64,000 nucleotides of DNA from assembly GCA_027604705.1 (NCBI GenBank), contig JADHYV010000010.1, positions 62,001 to 126,000 on the forward strand, written 5' to 3'. Source of the stretch: Allomyces arbusculus. Its lineage: Eukaryota > Blastocladiomycota > Blastocladiomycetes > Blastocladiales > Blastocladiaceae. Position numbers and translations under genes: made by a program. Of the stretch, positions 50,601 to 62,600 are shown piece by piece (position 1 is the stretch's first letter; each line of letters starts with the position of its first letter). The notes under the pieces were generated by a model. That model saw only the letters and a program-made list of their open reading frames with translations, did not search any database and was not told where the DNA came from.

Positions 50601-53600
50601 GTGGACGACGACCCGGGTCATGATGCGGCCGACCATGACGCGCAAGCTGTCGTGGCGGCGCCCGCAGCCTGGTCGCCACGCGACTGCAACCTATGCATTG
50701 CTCTCTTTGCCGCCGCGTACGACGACCAGCGCACGCACCCGAAGCGCGCGATTTACCAGTCCGAGTACTCGCTGCCGCTCACGGCTCCCGAGACGGCGTT
50801 GCTCATCGACCATTTCGTCGCTCTCCTTGGTGACCGGCTGAACTTGCAACTTGCCTTCTTCAACCCACCCAAGCCTGACGCGCCCGACGACGGCACCATG
50901 AACAGGCGGCGCACGATCCGGACCATCTTGACGGAACTGCACGCTGACGCCAACGTGATTGGCCGCGCTGCGTTCAAGGCGATTGGCCGGAACGCACATA
51001 TGCACCCGGCCGTGCGGCTCGCGATTGCGCGGTACCTGACGTCCTGGATTCCGTCGGTCATGGATAGCGCGGGGTTCCCGATCGCGGCGAAGGGCGTCGT
51101 GGCTGTGGACGCTGTGCCGGCCGTGCTGGAAAGGCACGTGCGCGGCGATGGGCATCAGGTGCTGCAGTGGGCCAAGTTGCCGGAATACGCTGAGCACGTG
51201 GCGAATGCGCTGTTTTCCGAAATGGTCAAGCGGTCGAGGTTTTCGGCAAGCCAGGCGGTTGGCTGGGAACCGGCCGCGACTCACGGCGACGACCATGCTG
51301 GCGCGGCCAATAATGACGGTGGCGCAGCTCGTTACCAAAGCGACGCGGTTCTTGGTCAAGTCGATGCGCCCCGTGACGTTGCGGGCAGCGAGATGCGCAA
51401 TCAGGCCAACGTGGCTCGTGGCCTGGCCGATACGGCCGGCAAGCACGTCGTGGTGCACGGCCAAGTTGCCGAGGGCCAAATGGGCCTGGCCGACGCGCGA
51501 CGCGATTACGGCGACTACGACGTCACGATGCACGATCAGGATGATGCGATGCGTGACCATCCGATACGCGACCACGATGTTCCGATGCACGAGGTTGACG
51601 CCGTGCGCACCCCCGCCAACGCATCCCCCGGCCACGCCGACGCAGCTGACGTAGAGCCCGGTGCACTTGCCCGCCCTGTCGATGCCGCCGCCGCTGCGGC
51701 CTCCATCGATCCTGTGACCGAGTACTTGGCGATCCGCAACTGCAACGCGTGCATTGCCATCTTTGCCGCCGTCTACGACGATCAGCGAACCAATCCAACT
51801 CGGCCGATTTATCAAGACGTCTACGCGCTCCCGCTCACCGACCAGCACCGCACCCAGCTCGTCGACCACTTGGTGTCGATCCTCGGCGAAAGGTTAAACC
51901 ACCAGCTGGCCTTTTTTGTCGAGTCCAGGACGGCCATCACAATCGACCGGCGGCGCACGATTCGCTTGATTTTGTCGGAAGTCGTGTTGGGGACCCGTGT
52001 CACGCCAAGCGCTCGTCAGTCGCTCAGCAGGACCCCGCATAGCCACCCGGCCGTGCGGCAGTGGATAGAGCGGTATTTGACCGTGTGGATCCCGGCCATG
52101 GCGCAGACACCCGGGTTCGCCGTCCCGTCGGGCATTCTTCCGGTCAACGCCGTTCCCGGCGTATTTGAGATGCAATATGGCGAGGACGGGAAACAATTGC
52201 TCCGCTGGCCCAACCTTTCGACTCGAGATTCCGCTGCGGCCGACGCCTTCTTTGCCGCGACAGTCAAGAAGTCCAGGGATTCTAACCGGACGTTGCAGCA
52301 GGCCATTCTCGCTCTAGGCACGCCGCACACGCCTGAACCGTACGTCCCTTGCTTGTCACTTTGTCTCGCGCATTCCACGTGCCTGACCGTCTTTTCCGTG
52401 TGATCTTGATAGGCTGCAACCAGCGGGTCCGTCGAGTGTGGGCACTGAACTTGACCTGGGTGCTGCTCTCGAATTGCCTGTGATCGATGCTAATCGCGCG
52501 GCGGCAAGCAGTGCGGTCGACCGCATTGAGCTCGGCGGTGCGACCCGCGAATCGTTCGACCTCGCTCACGACCCGGCCGTCACTATCGTCCGCGTTCACG
52601 ACGATGCGGTGCACGGCCAAGACGTTCCTGTGCATGACCAGGCCGACACAACGCGTGTCCAGGACGAGACCGTGCATGACTATCCCGAAGCGGCCGTACA
52701 TGACCGTCACGACGGCCCCCCCGCTCCAGTCGGCGCGATTGTCAACCAGCAAAATGTCGCCGCCAGCCAAGACGTCCAAGTGGACCCAGCCACCGAGTTC
52801 ACGTCGACCAGCAACTGCAACTTGTGCATTGCCTTGTTTGCCGCCGCCTACGACGACCAGTGCAACAACCCGACGCGCGCAATTTACCAAGACGAGTACG
52901 CGCTCCCGCTCACCGACGTGGATACCGTCCACCTCGTCGATCATTTCGTCGCGTTGCTTGGCGACCGGCTGAACCTGCGCTTGTCGGCATTCACGAGCCC
53001 CAGCGAAATCAACTGGCGCCGCACGATCCGTGTTGTCTTGATCAACCTGATTGTTGGTGGAGCGGATACCGCCCGCGCCGTTCATATGTTTGGCAAGACC
53101 GCGCATTTGCATCCGGCCGTGCGCCAAGCGATCACGCAGTATTTGGTGTCGTGGATCCCGGCGATTGCGGGCAAGCCAGGTTTCCCGATCCAACCGGGCG
53201 TCGCGGCCGTCAACGATATTCCTGCTGTGCTCGAGCAGATCGACCGCGACAACGGGCAGCGCGTTTTGCGCTGGAAGAACCTGCCAGAGTGGTGCGGTCT
53301 CGCAGCCACTGCGCTTTTTGCGGGCACGGTCAAGCGCTCGAAAAGCTCAATCTCCACGCCTCAGTGGGCCGATGTACAGCCGAGTACGCCGTCGCGGTTG
53401 GAAGAAGCGGGTGCCGCGCGCGCTTCATCTGCAGTTGAGCGCCCCGCTGATGTCGCGCACAAGCGAGTCGACGCTGCAGGTGATCAGGACGGCGGGATAC
53501 TCGACCAGGACATGGCCGACCGTGGCGTGCCCCGTGCCATGACCCACGACCACGTTGGCCCTGCTCGTGACCAGCAGGCCGCCGGGGTCGTCCACGAGCG

Positions 53601-56600
53601 TGCCGACGACGGGAATCCCGGGCCGGACACGGCCGTCGGCGATGAGGCCACCGTGGCCCAGGGCTTGGCCAGCGCGGCCCACAACCACGAGGACGCGGCC
53701 CGCACCGAGGTCGTTACGGCTCCCAACCAGGGTAGTCCTGCTGATGCACCCCAGCCCAGCATCGCCGGCGTCGCGGTCCCTGCAAGTCCAGCGGCCGGCG
53801 AGGCCCTGACAATCGGCAACTACAACTTGTGCATTGCTCTCTTTGCCGCCGCGTACGAAGACCAGTGCACCAACCCGACGCAGCTGATCTACCAGACCGA
53901 GTTCCCGCTGCCGCTCACTGACGAGCATCGCACGCTGATCCTCCATCACTTGACGACAATTCTCGGCGACCGGCTCAGTTTGCGCATGACGGCGTTTGCC
54001 AGCACGGGCGCCATTTGCAAGAAGCGCACGATTCGCGCGGTTTTGACAGAACTGTATGCAGACGCGAACCTGGGCCGCGGGGCACTCCAAGCACTCGGGA
54101 AGGCGGCGCATGTGCACCCGGCTGTGCAGGAACAGTTGAAGCAGTACCTGACGGCGTGGATTCCGGCCGTCGCTGGGTCGCCGGGGTTCATGATCCGGAC
54201 GAGCGAAATTGCTGTCCGGGCTGTTCCAGGTGTGCTCGAGCAGATCAACCGTGACGACGGGCAGAGCATCCTACGCTGGCTAAACCTTTCGGAGCGCTGC
54301 GGCGCTGCTGCCAGCGCGTTTTTTGCGGGCACGGTTAAGCGGTCGAGGGACTCGAGCCACACGCCGCAGCGTCCCGCGTCGCAGCCGAGCACGCCGCAAC
54401 AACCGGCCGTACCGTACGCAGTCCGACTGAAGCTTTGCCACTGAAATCGCTGAGAACTCAAACTAACCTATTTTTGCGTTTCGTTTATTTCAGGCTGCAC
54501 CAAGCGACGCCATCAGCTTTGCATTCCGATGTCAACTCACCTGGCAACTCGGGTCGCACGGTTCGCGATCAGGACGAGGATATAGTCGATCATGAAGGTG
54601 ACGCACCCGTGGACCACGTCGAGGTGGTCGGCGACTCGAACGTGGGCGCGGTCGCCGATTTCACGACGACCGACAACGTCAACGTTTGCATTGCTCTGTT
54701 CGGTGCTGTATACGACGACCAGCGCAAAAACCCGGCGCGGTCGATTTACCAGGCCGAGTACGCGCTGCCGCTGACGGCCCCCGAGACGGCGAGACTCGTT
54801 GACCATTTCGTGACGATTCTTGGCGAGAAGGCCGATTTGCGACTGGCGGCGTTTACCACCGAGGGCACGATCAACAGGCGGCGCACGATCCGCGTGGTCT
54901 TGGCCGAACTGATTACCGGAGGCAAAGAGATGACTCGCGGCGCGTTCCAATATCTCAGCAAGACGGCGCATTCGCACCGTTTCGTACGGCAAGCGATCGA
55001 GCGGTACCTGACGACCTGGATTCCCGCTGTGTCGGGCTCCCTCGGGTTCCCAATCCAGACCGGCGTCGCACCCATCAACTTTATTCCATGCGTGCTCGAG
55101 CAGGGCGCTCGTGACGATGGACAACACGTGCTGCGCTGGGTGAATCTCCCGGATCGGTGCGGCGCAACTGCGAATGCCGTCCTTTTCGAACTGGCCAAGC
55201 AGACGCTGGCTCAGTCCAATCCTGCCCTGAGAGCGCAAGACTCGCCATCATCGTACGTGATCTCTCATGTGTATCTCTCTTGGATGAAACCCGATCTCAC
55301 TCGTGAGCGTTTTGCTCGTCTTGCTTCAAGACGGCCATCGACTGCCTCAAGTTCCCGCTCATTTCACTCCAGCCTTATCGTCACGTCCGGGTCCGCTCAA
55401 GTCGACGGTGACGCTGCAGCCGAGCCAGTTCTGGCCCAGCCCAACGGGATCCCGGCTCTCGAATCCGTGGCTGCAAGCAACGATCTTGCCATGGATGCGC
55501 AGCCAGTCCCCGACCAACAATCAGACAGCGATCTCTCGTCGCTCGACGAGACCGGCGATCGCTCTTTGTTTGACGAGGACGACGAGATTGATGGCGCGAT
55601 GGACGAGCGACCAGAGCCCAACTTGGCGGCAGTCGACAAGAATAACGTGTGCATTGCCCTGTTCGCCGCCGTGTACGACGACCAGCGCTCGAATCCGACG
55701 CGTGCGATCTACCAAGACGAGTACCCGCTGCCGCTCTCCAACGAGCACCGCGACCTGCTCGTCGACCACTTGGCGTCGGTTCTTGGTGAGCGGCTGAACG
55801 TCCGACTCGCCCTCTTCATCAAGACCCGGACCGACGGGTCGATTGACCGGCGGCACACGATTCGCATGTTCTTGATGGAACTGTTTGCCGGGCCGCGCGC
55901 GCGCGTCGTTCGCCAGTCGCCACTCGGCATTGCGCCCCATCTCAACCCGATCGTGCGGCACCATCTCGAGCAGTACCTGATGACATGGATTCCGGACCTT
56001 GCGGCCGGCTCGCCGGGGTTCTCGATCCAATCCAGCGCCTTGGCCACCGATTTCATTCCGTGCGCGCTCGAGCAGTACAGCCGCGACGACGGCCAGCGCG
56101 CTTTGCGCTGGATTAAGCTTCCCGACCAGTACAGCGCAATGGCGCAAGCCTTCTCCTCGGATCCCGTCAACCGATCGCGCGACTCACGCTCTCGTGATAC
56201 GGATCCGAGCGCGCAGTATCCTGTCGAGGAGGGTGTTGCGGCTCGTGTTGATGACGAAACCGCCGACGGATTGACCCCGACCGGTGACCGTTCGTTGGCT
56301 TCGCAGTGGGCGCTGGCCAATTTTGGCATGATCGTCTGGTCGGCCGTCGTCGACGACCAGCGGCGTGACTCGACGAACCCGATTTACGGCAAGTCGTTTA
56401 ACCTTTTGGCGAACAAGGAGCTGGACCGGCCACAGCGCCATGAGATCATTGCGCACCTTGTGCAGTGCTGCGCAGCCGCTAATTTAAAGACTGTATGGCA
56501 AGTACCGCCGCACGGGGCAGAGCAGCAGCAACAGCAAGAGCTCGTCCCGATGACCGTGTCACACGCGATGCGGTTGATTGTGAATCCGGTCCGCAAGCGC

Positions 56601-59224
56601 GGCCCTCCACGGTCTGCCCGGCTCACGACGTTTGTGACCGAATACCTGGACGCGCTTTGCGGCCAGATTGACCCCGCACCGACTTGGACGACGCCTGCTG
56701 GCCAAGCGATTCCGCGTGTTCTCGACCACGGCCCAGTCGCGCCCGACGGGACCGGAACTTTGACGTGGAGCGCTCAACTCGCGTCATCAACGGTCTTGTT
56801 TTGGGCGCCCGACAGGATCACGCCGGTCGATTACAAGGAGGTCCGGTTGCGGCGGCTCAAGTCGGCAAGCTCGAAAACGCCCTCGCGACCAACAATGGTG
56901 GCCCCAGTGTCGTCGAGCGCAAGTATCCTGCGCCCCCTTTCAACGGTTCGATAGCTTTTTTTCACTCGCATTTTCTCCACCCATTGTCCTCATCTATTCT
57001 TTCACCTGCCCACCAGAGCCGTCCCGCCGGCCATGAACGCGCAGCAGCCGAACTCGCGGCGTTCACCAATCGGTGCCAAGTGCGACTCTGCCGTCTTGTC
57101 GGACGACTCGAGCAGCACATGCTTGCGACACTTCATCTGCCGGCCAATCGTGACAACATGGGCGAGGTGCTGACCGCGTGGTCGTTGCACGTCAAGAACA
57201 CGGCGCACATGCAGGGTCCGGCTACCGCTGCCGGGTCGACCCTGTCTCTGGCCCCGACCACGGTTGAGGACGACTTGGCACCGTACTTGGCCTCGTCCCT
57301 CGCGTCGAGACTCGCCACCGAGTTTTCAACCCGGGTCGGGTCGCTCACGGATGCCGAAGCCGAGGCAATGTGCCGTGCAGTGCGCGACGTGATTGAGCGC
57401 ATCCATGAGCTCGCCGACGACTCGTCCGCGCAAGCCGACTACCTGTCGCAGTTATACGAGAATGGTGCACCGTGGGCGCAGGCCATGCACGCTGCACTTG
57501 ACGCAACGTGGGACCTGTTCGGCACGCTCAACGTGCAACGCACGCCGGCGCTCGCCGTCAACGTGGTGCGCGATGCCGTTCTTGAAATGGTCACGGGTCT
57601 CGCCGCGCTCGCGCGCGTCGGTGTCCGTGCTGAGTTCCCGGCGCTCGGGTGCGGGTACGATGCGCCGCGGATGGTGGCGATGGGCCCGCCGGTCGCCACG
57701 CCTGCCGCCCATCAAGAGCGGTTCCCGGAACCGGCGACGCCGCAGCTGCAAAGTCCTTCGGATGCGTGGTCGCCGCTGCTGTTGACGAGTCACCCGGCAA
57801 TGCCGCCGCCGGCCACGCCCTCGCCACGACCACCACCTCCCGCATTCGGTTCCTCTGCTTCCTCCGATACAAATTATGGCCAAGCCAGGAAGCGGCCCCG
57901 TCCCGTCGAATCGGAACGCGTTGCGGTGGAGCCTCGGTCCTGTGTCGATTGCGGCGACACGGAAGCGTTTGAGTGGAGCCAAGATCCGATCAGTGGGTGC
58001 TGGATGTGCAACACTTGTCGGCGCCGGCGCCAGCTCTCGGCCAACACGGCACCGCCGACGGCGTCAACATCGGCGTCCGGCTCGCACCCGAACTCGTCTC
58101 GTGCGCCAAGTGCGGCCGATTCGAGACCCGAGGGCGTTCCGCTCGGCTCAGGACGTGTCGAGCCCGCACAAGGCGCGGGTCATGTCGCCCTGAACGAAAC
58201 GCCCGCGCCCAGTAAGCGGCCCCGCACGGAGCCGCCAGCGCCGCTTCCCTCGCCAGGCCATTCTGGTCGATTGCCTCGGCCGTCGCCCACGGGATTGCCG
58301 TGTGCGGGCTGCCAAGTGACGGCCAGCAAGCTGTGGCATGAGGCCGGTCGGTATTGCGCAAGCTGCGGTCTCAAGCGGATCCACGCCGCGCGCAAGCAAG
58401 CGACTGCTGACTCATCATTGAGCCCCAGTGTGCCTCCTCGTATCGAGCTGCCGCGCGACTTCGCCGGGCCTCGCAGCGGCGGCGGCGCTGGTGCAGGCGA
58501 TGGTCGCGATCCTGCCATCAACAACGAGCCAGCCGATGTGCACTCACTCAAGCGGCGCCACATCTCGCTCGAAGCGCCTCAGGCGCTAGGCCAGAGTCCA
58601 CGCATGCCTCGGCCGTCGCCCACGGGCATGCCGTGTGCCGACTGCCAGGCGACCACGAGCCTGATTTGGTTCGAAGCAGGGCGGTACTGCGGTAGTTGCG
58701 GCCGGCGGCGGGTCCGTGCCGCGGCCACGACGGCCAAACAATCGCCGGCGACCCCGTTGTCGGGGTCGAGCGTGTCGGATCGTCCTGACACGGCTCGCGG
58801 CGAGGCTCGGCCCGTGAGCGGCGATGGCATTGGTGCTGCCAATGATCGCCGCCGCGCGTCCGAGCAGGAGCCCGCCGACGCGCCCTCGCCCAAGCGGCGG
58901 CACGTCGAGACGCTGCAGTGCGCGTGCGGTGCCGCTGGGCCTGCGGACGCGACATGGTCGCGCGATATGCACCGCAACCCCGTGTGCGCCGCATGCCAAA
59001 AGCGGACGCGGACCCACGCGGCGCCGATTGCGGCGGTACCCATGCCGCCGCAACCACAGACATCCACGTTGCCTGCGGGTGCAAGCAGCTCGCTGACGGG
59101 CACGCCCTCCCATGCGCAGCTAGGCGCAGCGGTTTCGTCAGTCGAGGCGCCTGGGGGATCGAATGCAAGCGCAAATCTCGAGCGGCCCGAGGGTGTTGCC
59201 GAGTCTCAGCACGAGACGGGATGA
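47634..59224 (+). CDS. Gene B: tandem paralogue of gene A with ten D domains
   Basis: Seven exons (47634-47991, 48057-48125, 48205-52339, 52413-54413, 54494-55252, 55331-56945, 57017-59224) encode 3,714 residues with all phases matching. A short low-complexity N-terminal exon and a 69-nt microexon precede ten D domains in the same order as gene A. The helical domain (57040-57670; RLCRLVGRLEQHMLATLHLP) follows. Four zinc fingers start at 57941 (GATA-like, CxxC-17-CxxC), 58301 and 58633 (short-loop CxxC-14-CxxC) and 58919 (CxC type). The extra short-loop finger is an internal duplication absent from gene A, including its leader PRPSPTG. The intron between copies 4 and 5 of gene A is absent here. 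The role is unknown; likely nuclear. Confidence 0.8.
48328..56815 (+). repeat. Ten D-domain copies of gene B
   Basis: Approximate copies: 48328-48905, 49120-49735, 49914-50470, 50667-51230, 51713-52260, 52787-53330, 53797-54335, 54649-55195, 55623-56165 and the divergent 56296-56815. Each is most like the copy at the same rank in gene A: for example copy 3 shares CILLFVAAYMD, copy 7 IGNYN, copy 8 the GEKADL and LSKTAH stretches, and copy 10 NFGM. Confidence 0.9.
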
Positions 59225-59614
59225 ATTGCGTTAAGATACGTTTGACGTTGTCTGTGCCGGCCGGTGCCGCCCGAGGGCGGGTCGCACATGACGGCCGGTG
59301 ACGCGTGTGGAGTTTTGTTTGTATTGTTTTGGAATATTTATCGATTACTGGTTTCGTTGAGCTACGTTGGACTTGAGATGTCTGGAGATGTCGCGGGACG
59401 GACGGGTTGGAGGATGGAGCTGATGGCGAGCGTCAAAGCAAGGCGAAGGCGAGGCAAGCCTACACTATGACTGTCTGGTCCACGTCAAACCCACGTCACT
59501 CTCTGGTGACTTTGACTTGGTGTCCTGGACAAGCTCACGGCGTCGCCTGGTCAAGCGGAGCTGGCAACGCTATTGCGCGATGTTGCTTCTGCCGCGAACC
59601 ACAGCCAATCCTCC
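59225..59614. other. Spacer between genes B and C
   Basis: 390 bases between the stop of gene B and the start of gene C. It presumably holds the terminator of B and the promoter of C. I see no gene and no clear promoter element. Confidence 0.5.
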
Positions 59615-62600
59615 ATGAATTCATCAGCAGGCATGGCACTCGCCGCCGTGAGTGGAAGCGTTCATGCTCATGAGCATGGCGACGCCGACACCGCACGGGA
59701 CGACAATGGTCCTGCCACCATCCAACCGTTGGCGCAAGTAATACCGCTACCGCTGGTTCCACCATCGATGCCAATAACGACCAAAAGAACAGAGTCGTCG
59801 AATTTTGGCGCATCATGCAGCAGCGAATGCGTTCCGGCACCTCATCCTCAACAGACAATGGCGATGGGCGAACACAGCTTGGCCGTCGAAACCGAATTTG
59901 CGCCTGTCCCGCTCGTTCAACGGCACGGCATCATTGAGAGTGATGGTATTAACGTGACGCCTTGATGAAAGCGTTGTCGCTTGTGTTCCTGACGCTCATT
60001 GATGGCGTCCCCAGCTGAGCCAACGGCTGCATTGGGCAGTTCAGCAGGGTCAAGGACGGGGAGCCCGAATGCGCACGCCGATGGTAACTTATCTCCAAGT
60101 GGAACTGTTGCACTTTTTCGGTGTGAGAAGCAGTTCTAATCAGAGATCAACGGCCATGTGTAGCCACGACCAGCACCAGGACCAATGGTCACGGTGAGCT
60201 GCCCCAACTGCTATTCCCCGCATCGACCCCCGCGTCGCCACCGCGAACGCCCAAACCGAGCGACCCGACGCTCGACAAAGTCCCGTACAAAGACCGCAAC
60301 TTGGTCATTGTCCTGTTCCTCGCCGTCTACCTCGATCAGGCGCGAAACCCGAACCGCGCCATCTACCAGCAGTCCTACCCGCTGCCGCTCAGTGATGAGG
60401 ACGTGACCACGATCACGACGCAGTTGATTCACGTCCTGACCGCCAGCGCCGAGCTCGACCACACGATTCGTGTCTATAGCTCGCTGTGCGGTGATGGGAT
60501 CAGGGTTGCGCCGCTCGCCAGAGGGCTTGGGGACAACCCACCACGCTCGCTCGAAAAGGTTCGCATTATTCTCGCCGACGTATTTTCCAGCAACCTGGAC
60601 TCGGACACGAATGGGATCGTGCACACCGAGCCATTGGTGGTGCACAACTTGCACGCCGATTCTCGCATTGCTCGTCGTGTGCGTGGGTATGTCGACCTGG
60701 CCAGTCGACTTGTTTTGTCTCGCAACGAGCTCCAGTTTGGCGTTTCTACGGCTGCGGCTCCTGTCGATTGTCCCGTGCGTTCATTGCCTGTCGTGCTCGT
60801 CGAGGCCAGCGATGCCGATGCGCATACCGCGTGCCGGTGGACCAATTTCGTGAGCAATGCAGATGCCGTCGTGGCCGCGCGCTGGTTCTACCTGGACCTG
60901 GACCGCGTCCACATTGTCGATGGCAACGCGCTTCCCATCGATAGGATGCCGACCGAATCGCGCGAGGAGGAGGGCCCGGCCGCTGTGCCTGACCAGTCCG
61001 TCCCACCCGAACCTGATTTGCCGGCCCCGCTCGCCGAGCTGACCTGGATTGACGGCAATTTGTGCATTGTGCTTTTTGTTGCCGTGTACTGCGACATGCG
61101 CTCGAACCCAACGCGACCTATCTACCAGCAAGCGCTCTCGCTCCCGCTCTCCGATCAGGCCGTGACCGACTTGACCGACGTTCTGCTCGACATCCTGACG
61201 ACCGGATCTGGTCTTGACCGGAATTTACGCTCGTTCGCGGCTTCATCGACCCCTGTGCGACATCTCCCGCCGTCGCTTCTTAACCATGCGCGCAACACGA
61301 TGGTCCATTGCGCTCAGCACCCACGGAAAATGCGGCCCAAGGAATTGGCAACTCTGGCCCGAAACAACCCGCACCGCGTGCAAAAAGTGATTGAGCGGAT
61401 TCGAGCATACTTGACGATCTGGGTACCCGCCATGTTGGCCGCTGAGGGGCGCTGTGGGCTGCCGTTTGCCGCCCCGGGACCACGCTCGACGCTTGAACCC
61501 CCGAACAACGTTATTCCGTGCATTTTTGAGCTCGCCGCTGGCGCTGACCGTGCATCGTCGCACCCGCTTCCACTCCAATGGGCGGTGACCAAGCCGGACG
61601 CTACTGCTGCCGCGCAATTTCTGTTTCCCGACCTGTCGCGCGAGTTTCCACCGCATCCTGAATCTCGCTCGGCGTCACGCTCGTCCACCCGCGTGGCTTC
61701 ACACTCGCCAGCTCGCTCGGCGTCATCTCGCCCATCCTCCTCGCTTTCTACGCTGTCAACTCCTAGCTCTCGGATAGTTGGCGTCGATGGGGACACGGAA
61801 ATGGATGGCAACATGCCACCCAGCGGCGGTTCTGGCCCGGATCGCTCACGGGGTCGTCTTGACAATTTTACGGTACTCGACGGCAATTTCTGCATTGTCC
61901 TCTTTGTCGCCGTGTATGTGGACCGACTCCACCACCCGGAGCGCGCAATCTACGAAAAGTCGTTCTCGTTGCCGATTTCCAGCGAACACGTCACCGAGCT
62001 GGTCGGAGTGTTGTGCAACGCGTTGACGACCGGCCTCGGCACTGACCGCCAACTGGTCGGGTTCCATTTTGTGCGGTCTGCGCGTCAACCCCCAGCAGCG
62101 AGTGTCGCCAACCAGCGAATCAGGCATGAACGCAAGGCGAAATCGATGCTCCTCGATTGCTTAGCCTTCGACCCACAAAGCAGTGTGCACGAGCGCCGGC
62201 TTATCCAAAATCGGGTGAAGGTCCCAGTACTGCACCGCTCGCCAGTCGTACTCGCCAAGATTCGGCAGTATCTGACGACGTGGGTCCCTGCCCTGCTCGA
62301 CGACGGCGGGCTCCCGTTTTGCAGCACGCCCTCGTCGAGTACTGCCACTGGACCTCCGTTCTCGGCAATTCCGTGCATTTTTACCGATGCCGGTGGTGCA
62401 AGCGCCGACGCGGCCGAGCACCGGTCGGTACGATGGGCCACAATGACGGACGACGTGCTGAGCGCCGCTCGCTTTCTCTGCCCGGGACTTGACGGCGAGA
62501 TTGCGATCATGCCCGACGCCGACTCAGGCGTGCTCGATTCGACGGCAAGCTTGCTCGTCCCGCTGCCGCCCCCGCTGCTGCCGCCGGTTCTCTCCGACTT

